A stretch of 64,000 nucleotides of DNA. It comes from Faecalibacterium sp. GTDB taxonomy: Bacteria; Bacillota; Clostridia; Oscillospirales; Ruminococcaceae. The notes beneath the pieces were generated by a model. The model had not been told where the DNA came from, ran no database searches, and worked only from the letters and a program-made list of their open reading frames with translations. The position numbers and the translations under genes were made by a program. Location of the stretch: contig JAHHRL010000007.1 of the NCBI GenBank assembly GCA_020025825.1, positions 1 to 64,000 on the forward strand, written 5' to 3'. Shown in pieces: positions 57,678-64,000 of this stretch. Every line of letters starts with the position of its first letter. Positions within the stretch are counted from its first letter, which is position 1.

Positions 57678-58463
57678 GTGAATATTTTACTGCGACTGGC
57701 CTATGATGGTACGGATTACTGCGGATTTCAGGTACAGCCCAACGGCACCTCGGTGGCGGCGGTGTTTCAGGATGCACTGCAAGCGGTTTTGGGGCACAGG
57801 CCGGATATTAAAGGCTGCAGCCGCACCGATGCAGGCGTACACGCTATGGCATTTGCTTTGAATTTTCATACCGAAAACCGAATCCCGCCGGAAAAGCTGC
57901 CGCTTGCGTTAAATACGAAACTGCCACCGGATATTCGGGTACTTTCTGCACAGATTGTGCCGGATGATTTTCATGCACGCTATGCGGCACATAATAAAAC
58001 GTATCAATACCGCATCCGAAACAGTGCGATTGAGTCGCCGTTTGATAACCGTTATACGGTGCGTGTGCCTCGCAAGTTAGACGTAGATGTTATGAACGAG
58101 GCGGCAAAGCGCTGCGTGGGAAAACATGATTTTACCAGCTTTTGTGCAGCAGGCAGCAGTGCGGCTGCACATGGTGACACCGTGCGAACCATTACGGATT
58201 GCCATGTAGTCAGAGAGGACGATTTAGTAACCGTCTCGGTAACGGCAGACGGATACCTATACAACATGGTACGCATTTTAGTGGGAACCTTGGTAGAGGT
58301 TGGATGCGGACGCATGACACCGGACGAGGTTGCGCAGGCAATTGCTGCTTGCGACCGAACAAAGGCCGGGCCGACAATGCCCGCAAAGGGATTGTTTTTG
58401 TATCAGGTGGAATACGACATGTCTGCCGGATTCACCAACAAGGAGAATTATGCGGAGAAATAA
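57678..58463 (+). CDS. truA: tRNA pseudouridine(38-40) synthase
   Basis: Makes pseudouridine at positions 38-40 of tRNA anticodon arms. 261 residues with the catalytic Asp in GCSRTDAGVHA, the YQYRIRN motif and NMVRILVGTLVEVG at the C-terminus. It starts with GTG at 57678 behind AAAGGGGGG. Adjacent to ecfT, a common order in Firmicutes. The next gene starts 14 bases before its stop. Confidence 0.95.
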   Translation: MNILLRLAYDGTDYCGFQVQPNGTSVAAVFQDALQAVLGHRPDIKGCSRTDAGVHAMAFALNFHTENRIPPEKLPLALNTKLPPDIRVLSAQIVPDDFHARYAAHNKTYQYRIRNSAIESPFDNRYTVRVPRKLDVDVMNEAAKRCVGKHDFTSFCAAGSSAAAHGDTVRTITDCHVVREDDLVTVSVTADGYLYNMVRILVGTLVEVGCGRMTPDEVAQAIAACDRTKAGPTMPAKGLFLYQVEYDMSAGFTNKENYAEK

Positions 58464-59655
58464 GAAACGAGAACGATTGGCACGGCAGCCGCAAAAAAGC
58501 AAGGTTGCGGATTTAGCACAGGCACGCAGCCGGCGCCAAAAGCAAAAGATTCGCAAAATGCTGTTGTGGGTTGTACCGCTGACACTGCTGTTTGTTTGGT
58601 TTGTAGGCCGTAATAGTGCGGCCCTGGTATCTGCGGGTGATTTTGTAGAAACACTGCGCATTGGTATGGTAAAAGGCCAAGGCTACCCACAGAATACAGG
58701 CATTACAGAGTTGTACCAGTGGAAAAGAATGAACGGCGGCTTTGTAGCGCTGGGGCAGGAAAGCTGCGTGTTTTATACAGATAAGGGCGTAAAGATGCGC
58801 AGCATCCAAGCAGGCTACGCACGGCCGGCTATTTCGGCGGGAGATACAAGGTTTGTATTATACAACCGAGGTGGCACAGAGCTGCGTGTGGAAGGCCGCA
58901 GCAAAAATCTATACACGCAAAGCTATACCGGGGGTATTCTATTATGTGAAATGGGAGCAGACGGCAGTTTGGCTGTTGTAACGGAAGACCCCAGTTACAC
59001 TGCACAAATGCAGGTGTATCCCAACAGTATGGAAAATCCCCTTACTTGGAAAATGACAGCAAAAGAAGGTATGCCTTTACGCATGGCATTTTCTCCCAGC
59101 GAAAAACAGCTTGCAGTAGCGACGTTGTCGGCGGTAAACGGCGAAACAGTCAGCAATTTGTACGTTTTGGACCGTGCAAAAAAACAGGAAACTTTGGTGG
59201 ATACCCGTACAGGAAATATTCCGCTTGCGGTAGAGTGGGTTGGTGACACCCTGTTGGTGGCATACAATGACAGTGTAGTTGCATATCAGGGAAAGAAGGG
59301 AGCGGTGGCAGAGTTTGCACTGAGCGGACAGGTATTGACAGATTATAGCTTAATGCCAAATGGCCGCATGGCACTGCTGCTGACCAGTGGTTCGACCTCG
59401 GATATTGTTTTACTGGATAAAACATTAAAGGAAACCTGCCGCATTACGGTAGAAGCAGGAAACAAAGTTGTGCTGACAAAAACAGGTGTATATCTGTGCA
59501 CGGACAGCAATGTTGTTTGCTACTCGCTGGAGGGATTGTATGCTTGGCATAAATCCGGAGATATGCGCCCGCAGGGATTGCTGCAAACAAAAGCAGGTTT
59601 ATTGGAGTTCCGTGGTGGTGTGGTAGAAAAGTGCACTAACCCGAATCCGGAATAA
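58450..59655 (+). CDS. DUF5711-like membrane-anchored beta-propeller protein
   Basis: A 401-residue protein: basic N-terminus (MRRNKKRERLARQPQKSK), one membrane helix (about 38-57), and a long extracytoplasmic part of repeated short strands with WD/TolB-like rhythm (ISAGDTRFVLYNRGGTEL, MAFSPSEKQLAVATLSAV, YSLMPNGRMALLLTSG), probably a seven-blade propeller. The pattern fits DUF5711 of Firmicutes, function unknown. ATG 58450 lies inside the end of truA, with AAGGAG five bases upstream. It leads into cvpA and clpE. Confidence 0.8.
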   Translation: MRRNKKRERLARQPQKSKVADLAQARSRRQKQKIRKMLLWVVPLTLLFVWFVGRNSAALVSAGDFVETLRIGMVKGQGYPQNTGITELYQWKRMNGGFVALGQESCVFYTDKGVKMRSIQAGYARPAISAGDTRFVLYNRGGTELRVEGRSKNLYTQSYTGGILLCEMGADGSLAVVTEDPSYTAQMQVYPNSMENPLTWKMTAKEGMPLRMAFSPSEKQLAVATLSAVNGETVSNLYVLDRAKKQETLVDTRTGNIPLAVEWVGDTLLVAYNDSVVAYQGKKGAVAEFALSGQVLTDYSLMPNGRMALLLTSGSTSDIVLLDKTLKETCRITVEAGNKVVLTKTGVYLCTDSNVVCYSLEGLYAWHKSGDMRPQGLLQTKAGLLEFRGGVVEKCTNPNPE

Positions 59656-59677
59656 TAGACAAAGGAGTGAATATACT

Positions 59678-60382
59678 ATGGAATCTATGATGACGCCATC
59701 GTTAATATTTGATTTGATTTGTTTACTGGTTGTGTTACTGGCTGCTGCACAGTTTGCAAAAAAAGGACTTTTGGCAACACTGGTAGAGTGTGTTGGCACA
59801 CTGGGCAGCCTGATTGCAGCAAAAATCTTTTCCGGCTGGGCAGCGGTACAAATTTTCCAAAGCTGGTTTGCAGAAGGTCTGCGAGAAAAGATTGTACTGA
59901 GTTTGGAGCAGAGCGGCTCACTGGATTTGCAGGCGATTGTATCCAATCTGGCAGGATTTTTACCCGAAAGTATGATACAGTCGGTAGTGGAACCGATTCG
60001 TGGGCAGCTGGAAGCTGCACTGGCTACCAACACGGAAGTGATGGCAGACACCCTAATGACAAAGCTGATTCAGCCGCTGCTGGTTCCCGTAATTATTGCG
60101 ATTCTGTTTTTCCTGACCTTTATACTGCTGCGCATTGTTGTTGGCGTAGTAGTACATATGCTGACCAAGGTAAACGGAATCCCCATCTTGGGCACTGCGA
60201 ACAAGGGCTTAGGCTTTTTGGCCGGCAGTGCAGTAGGTATTTTGTATTTATTCTTATTGCTGTGCGCCGTGTGGATTGTAGTTGCTGTTACCGGCGGTCA
60301 ACTGCCGTACTTGAATAATACTACACTGGCTCATAGCTTCTGCTATAATATTTTTGTTGCGATCAATCCATTTACGGCTTGA
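59678..60382 (+). CDS. CvpA family membrane protein
   Basis: A 234-residue protein with four helices (N-terminal about 9-27, 30-50, then about 130-160 and 185-210). The N-terminal FDLICLLVVLLAAAQFAKKGLLATLVECVG matches the CvpA/colicin V production family; the later part ILLRIVVGVVVHMLTKVNGIPILGTANKGLG is the second conserved half. A soluble helical insert lies between. Members affect envelope homeostasis and division; mechanism unknown. AAAGGAG precedes the ATG. Confidence 0.85.
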   Translation: MESMMTPSLIFDLICLLVVLLAAAQFAKKGLLATLVECVGTLGSLIAAKIFSGWAAVQIFQSWFAEGLREKIVLSLEQSGSLDLQAIVSNLAGFLPESMIQSVVEPIRGQLEAALATNTEVMADTLMTKLIQPLLVPVIIAILFFLTFILLRIVVGVVVHMLTKVNGIPILGTANKGLGFLAGSAVGILYLFLLLCAVWIVVAVTGGQLPYLNNTTLAHSFCYNIFVAINPFTA

Positions 60383-60400
60383 TCGGGAAAGGAGCTGTAG

Positions 60401-62725
60401 ATGCTTTGTTCACGCTGTAATAAACGTCCTGCGGTAATTTTTATCCAACGGGGAGATACAACGACAGCCGGAAAGCCGGAAGGCTTTTGCCTGCGTTGTG
60501 CCCGTGAGATGCATATTAAACCTGTGGAAGACCTGATTCATCAGTTTGGAATGTCGGATCAGGACTTGGACATGATGGAAGACCACATGGAAAACATGAT
60601 GGAAGAAATGGAAAATGGTGGCAATCCGTTTTCCATGTTGATGGGAATGGCCGGCATGGGAGATGGCGAAGGCGACAGTGAAGCACTGGAGCCGGTTGCA
60701 GACGATGCAGATGATTTGACCCCCGGCAGCAATGCTACCTTACCGTTTGGCTTTAGTGCGCCAAAAGAAACAAAAGACAAGGAGCGCAAGGGAGGCAAAA
60801 AGCCGCCGAAGCGCAAGTTCCTGGATACGTATTGCGAAAACCTGACCCAAAAGGCACGTGACGGAAAACTGGACGACATTATCGGTCGTGAAAAGGAAAT
60901 TTACCGCACGATTCAGATTTTGGCACGCCGCCAGAAAAACAACCCCTGCTTAATTGGTGAAGCCGGTGTTGGCAAAACGGCCATTGCCGAAGGCATCGCA
61001 CTGCGTATTGCTGCGGGAAATGTACCCGCCTGCCTGCGCAACAAGGAAATCTGCCTGCTGGATATGACATCACTGGTAGCCGGTACGCAGTTCCGTGGTC
61101 AGTTTGAGCAGCGCCTAAAGGGCTTAATCAGTGAGGTAAAGGCTGCCGGCAATGTGATTTTGTTTATTGACGAAATCCACACCATTACCTCCGCCGGTGA
61201 GAGCGAGGGCGCAATGAATGCCGGAAACATCCTGAAGCCTGCGCTGTCCCGTGGTGAGATTCAGGTAATTGGTGCAACTACTTTTGCCGAGTATCGCAAG
61301 TATATTGAAAAAGATCAGGCATTGGAGCGCCGTTTCCAGCCTGTGCGTGTAGAAGAACCCAGTATTTCGGATACCATTGCGGTTATCAATGGTGTTAAAA
61401 AATACTATGAGGCACATCACCATGTGCAGGTGCCTGCGCCGGTAGTGAATGCGGCAGTAACTTTGTCCGAGCGCTATATTACCGACCGTTTCCTGCCGGA
61501 CAAGGCTATCGACCTGCTGGACGAGGCTTGCGCTTGCTGTAATTTGGCACATCCTGTTATCAGCGAGTATTTGGAAAAACGCAGCCGCTATGATGCACTG
61601 CTGGCAGAAGAAACAGAGCTTTCGATGGCAGAAACGGACGAGCCCATCGACTATGAGCGTGTAGCGACCGTGCGCACCGAGATTGCACGTTTGCAGGAAG
61701 TTTTGCCGAAACTGGAAAAAGAAGTGGAAGGCATCTCTGTTACCATGGAAGATGTGGCAAAGGTGATTGAGCTGTGGACGGGTATTCCCGCAGTGAAGAT
61801 TCAGGAAAGTGAGTTTGCAAAACTGCTGACCTTGGAAAACCGCTTGCAGGAGAAAATTATTGGTCAGGACGAGGCTGTGCATTTGGTGGCACAGGCTATC
61901 AAGCGCACCCGTGCGGATTTGTCCGGCCGCCGCCGTCCGGCAAGCTTTATCTTTGTAGGCCCCACCGGTGTTGGTAAAACCGAACTGGTCAAGCAACTGG
62001 CAAACCAGCTGTTTGACGGCCCGGACCCGCTGATTCGTTTGGATATGAGCGAATATATGGAGAAGCACGCAGTTTCCCGCATGATTGGCTCGCCTCCGGG
62101 TTATGTAGGCTATGACGAAGCAGGTCAGCTGACCGAAAAGGTACGCCGCCGCCCCTACAGTGTGGTTTTGTTTGACGAAATCGAAAAGGCACACCCCGAC
62201 GTGCTGAATATTCTGCTGCAGATTTTGGACGAGGGAAAAATCAATGATGCGCAGGGCCGCACGGTTGATTTTTCCAATACGGTTATTTGCATGACCAGCA
62301 ATGCAGGTTCTTCGGACCAGAGCAGCAGCGGACTGGGCTTTAACCGCACAGAGGAACAGGCTAATCAGGAAAAGGCAATGAAGGCACTGCGTGAGTTTTT
62401 GCGGCCGGAATTTTTGGGCCGTGTGGACGAAGTGGTTTGCTTTGCAGCCTTGAGCCCGGAAGTTTTGCGCCGTATTGCGGCACTGATGCTGGAGGAGTAT
62501 CGCCCCGGCATGGAGCAAAAGGGCATTGCTTACAGCTATACAGATGCAGCACTGGAAACTTTGGCACAGCTTGCTGAGGGCGGCAAGTTTGGCGCACGTG
62601 ATTTGCGCCGTGTAATTCGCAAGCAGGTAGAAGACCTGGTGGCGGATAAAATTGTTTCCGGCGAAGTTGCAATGGGCGGCAGCCTGACGGTAGATGCGGA
62701 AAACGGCGCAATTGTATTGCGATAA
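60401..62725 (+). CDS. clpE: ClpE-type ATP-dependent protease ATPase with N-terminal zinc finger
   Basis: A 774-residue HSP100 unfoldase that feeds ClpP. N-terminal CSRC...CLRC zinc finger (about residues 3-32) instead of the double Clp_N repeat of ClpC. It is followed by an unusual Met- and acid-rich linker (about 45-120). AAA-1: GEAGVGKTAIAEG, LFIDEIHTI. AAA-2: GPTGVGKTELVKQL, LFDEIEKAHPDVLNILLQ, and a C-terminal D2-small domain. The usual UVR motif between modules is not evident; a short coiled coil (TVRTEIARLQEVLPKLEKE) is there instead. In B. subtilis clpE is CtsR-regulated; no CtsR box was seen here. AAAGGAG precedes the ATG. Confidence 0.92.
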   Translation: MLCSRCNKRPAVIFIQRGDTTTAGKPEGFCLRCAREMHIKPVEDLIHQFGMSDQDLDMMEDHMENMMEEMENGGNPFSMLMGMAGMGDGEGDSEALEPVADDADDLTPGSNATLPFGFSAPKETKDKERKGGKKPPKRKFLDTYCENLTQKARDGKLDDIIGREKEIYRTIQILARRQKNNPCLIGEAGVGKTAIAEGIALRIAAGNVPACLRNKEICLLDMTSLVAGTQFRGQFEQRLKGLISEVKAAGNVILFIDEIHTITSAGESEGAMNAGNILKPALSRGEIQVIGATTFAEYRKYIEKDQALERRFQPVRVEEPSISDTIAVINGVKKYYEAHHHVQVPAPVVNAAVTLSERYITDRFLPDKAIDLLDEACACCNLAHPVISEYLEKRSRYDALLAEETELSMAETDEPIDYERVATVRTEIARLQEVLPKLEKEVEGISVTMEDVAKVIELWTGIPAVKIQESEFAKLLTLENRLQEKIIGQDEAVHLVAQAIKRTRADLSGRRRPASFIFVGPTGVGKTELVKQLANQLFDGPDPLIRLDMSEYMEKHAVSRMIGSPPGYVGYDEAGQLTEKVRRRPYSVVLFDEIEKAHPDVLNILLQILDEGKINDAQGRTVDFSNTVICMTSNAGSSDQSSSGLGFNRTEEQANQEKAMKALREFLRPEFLGRVDEVVCFAALSPEVLRRIAALMLEEYRPGMEQKGIAYSYTDAALETLAQLAEGGKFGARDLRRVIRKQVEDLVADKIVSGEVAMGGSLTVDAENGAIVLR

Positions 62726-62746
62726 TAGGGGATAAACCCAATCAAT

Positions 62747-62785
62747 AAAGACCTCCCGCTTTGTAAGAGCGGGAGGTCTTTTGTT
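62747..62785. terminator. Bidirectional terminator between clpE and the FAD-oxidase gene
   Basis: A 14-bp stem (62747-62760 with 62768-62781) with a seven-base loop, flanked by A and T runs, just before the leftward stop at 62794. Confidence 0.88.
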
Positions 62786-62793
62786 TTGCAGAT

Positions 62794-64000
62794 TTATAAG
62801 GGCATATTATTGGGGTTTAGAATATGATTGGGGTCAAAGAAACTGCGGATAGCAGTGATGGTGTTTTTATCCGAATCACACAGATAGGGGCGGATGGTAT
62901 CTGCTTTTAGTTTGCCGACTCCGTTTTCCGTGCAAAGGACACCATCGTGCGACATGATTTCGCGGGAGAGCTGTGCAATCAACTGCGGGCAGGCATCCAA
63001 CTCTGTTTGGTTTGCAGGAAGCAGATTGAAATGCAGATGTCTGCTGGCAGCGTGCCCGAATACAACGCCTTTTAAGCCAAACTGCTCCAATGTATTTTGG
63101 TAGAGCTGGTAGAGCTGCGGAGCAGACAAAGCAGGACAGGAGAAGTCCAAGCCAAATTTGTGTGCGTGTGGATACTGCTGGCGCAGACGGTCAATTTGCA
63201 TATTGACGGCTTCCGGTACGGTATGCCGCATGAGGTGGAATTTTTCCAGCTCGTTACGGCCGCTGACCGCCCAGCTTTGCTCCTGCGAATTGCCTTGTTC
63301 TTCAAAAGAAGTGAGCAAATCGACTAATGCGCCTTCCAGTGTATCGGGGTCATCGGAGGAAAGCTCGATATAAAGGGCAGCATGACTGCCAGCAGGAAAA
63401 TCCGGAATGATTTTAAGATTGTTGGAAGTCTGTTTGCACTGCTCAATTAAGGATAGAGCGGTGCTGTCAAAAAATTCGGCACAGCATACCTCCGGCATAG
63501 CTTTTTGGCGAATGGACTCGGCAAGCTCCAAAGCCGGCATTGCGTCCGGATAGAAAAATACGATACCCCAAGGTTCCTCGGGAGCAGGCAAAACACGTAA
63601 AGTAAGTAAGACTACAACACCCAGCATACCCTCACTGCCGGCAAGTAAGTCCAGCAAGTCCATACCACAGGCAGGCAGACAGGGAAGTGCACTTGCTTGC
63701 GGCAAATCCGTCAGAGAAAGGGTACGCCCATCCGGTAAAGTACAGCCATTTTGGTCAAAGACGCATTGCCCTCGTGCGATGGTTAAGGGGGTTCCGTCAT
63801 GCTGCAATAAGGTAACACCCTGCACATAGTCCGCAGTAGTGCCGTACCGATAACTGCAAATACCTTTTGCATTATGGCTGAACATTCCGCCGATGGTGGC
63901 GGTTGTTTCGGTGGGGTCAGGTGGGAAAAATAGATTGCTGCGGTTTAGTTGGGCGGCTATATCCTGACACAAGGCGCCGGCCTCAACCTGAATGGTAAAG
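62794..64000 (-). CDS. GlcD-type FAD-binding oxidase (partial, N-terminus beyond right edge)
   Basis: Flavin oxidase of the glycolate oxidase / D-lactate dehydrogenase family. About 402 residues are in the window; the frame stays open to the edge (FTIQVEAGALCQD before a TTG at 63972), so some 60-80 N-terminal residues are missing. Seen: PDPTETTATIGGMFSHNAKG (FAD_binding_4) and the C-terminal FAD-oxidase_C part (VFGHAASRHLHFNLLPANQTE, LCTENGVGKLKADTI). The substrate (lactate, glycolate or another 2-hydroxy acid) cannot be told; no GlcF/iron-sulfur partner is in the window. Confidence 0.88.
   Translation of the reverse strand, partial: FTIQVEAGALCQDIAAQLNRSNLFFPPDPTETTATIGGMFSHNAKGICSYRYGTTADYVQGVTLLQHDGTPLTIARGQCVFDQNGCTLPDGRTLSLTDLPQASALPCLPACGMDLLDLLAGSEGMLGVVVLLTLRVLPAPEEPWGIVFFYPDAMPALELAESIRQKAMPEVCCAEFFDSTALSLIEQCKQTSNNLKIIPDFPAGSHAALYIELSSDDPDTLEGALVDLLTSFEEQGNSQEQSWAVSGRNELEKFHLMRHTVPEAVNMQIDRLRQQYPHAHKFGLDFSCPALSAPQLYQLYQNTLEQFGLKGVVFGHAASRHLHFNLLPANQTELDACPQLIAQLSREIMSHDGVLCTENGVGKLKADTIRPYLCDSDKNTITAIRSFFDPNHILNPNNMPL

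Noticed and set aside
61124..62518. A 464-codon open frame on the minus strand opposite clpE
   Set aside because: Shadow of clpE; Gln/Cys/His-rich translation typical of reverse frames here.

Overview
The window reads as chromosomal core DNA of a low-to-mid GC Gram-positive anaerobe of the class Clostridia, most likely the Oscillospiraceae/Ruminococcaceae (Faecalibacterium/Gemmiger/Subdoligranulum neighbourhood). This is inferred from the gene set (SpoIIP, RuvCAB, ECF transporter, ClpE, type I pullulanase, the TIGR03915/TIGR03916 pair), from AAGGAGG-type ribosome sites before almost every gene, and from frequent G/C in third codon positions. No rRNA operon, CRISPR array, insertion sequence or clear prophage is visible. 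Most gaps are short; only 51147-51517 exceeds 300 bases without a gene.

Layout. 1-9.1 kb: rpsT (cut by the left edge), spoIIP with a SigE-like promoter, asnS, two polytopic GT-C-like membrane proteins, mutY, a small membrane protein and a degenerate LytM/M23 protein. 9.1-16.5 kb: an anchored hypothetical protein, a two-module AAA+ protein (dead Clp-like module plus CbxX/SpoVK module), pullulanase, then a two-gene unit of a radical SAM enzyme and a membrane protein whose C-terminal tail carries six Cys-Ala dipeptides. 16.5-23.8 kb: prfC, a GNAT-MnmM fusion, htrA, pepF and a polysaccharide deacetylase. 23.9-28.6 kb: a tight MBOAT / SGNH / FkbH / acyl-carrier operon that looks like a Dlt-type wall-acylation system with a different acyl donor. 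28.6-34.9 kb: a WYL regulator and the aromatic block pheA-aroB-aroC-aroQ-aroA, read leftwards from one good promoter.

34.9-45.4 kb: a 51-residue proline-rich gene, a C39-like protein that seems to have lost its catalytic residues, a cytidylate-kinase-like protein, MATE and DUF308 membrane proteins, an XRE/ImmA pair with two palindromic operators facing a divergent coiled-coil gene pair, cyclophilin, the TIGR03916/TIGR03915 radical SAM pair, and an S24 self-cleaving repressor facing a small membrane protein. 45.4-51.6 kb: two tRNA-Ser genes, ridA, an esterase, a fructose-type PTS EIIABC, a DUF1537 sugar-acid kinase, a P-loop kinase, and tRNA-Val. 51.7-64 kb: ruvCAB, an rRNA methyltransferase, ecfA1-ecfA2-ecfT, truA, DUF5711, CvpA, clpE, and a GlcD-type FAD oxidase cut by the right edge.

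The two most promising systems are the radical SAM / Cys-Ala-tail pair (13952-16430), which has the shape of a membrane-anchored RiPP-like modification system, and the MBOAT-SGNH-FkbH-ACP operon (23955-28547), which has the parts to load an acyl group (glyceryl by analogy with FkbH) on a carrier and pass it across the membrane to a surface polymer. Both functions are inferred from family knowledge and gene order; no database search was run.
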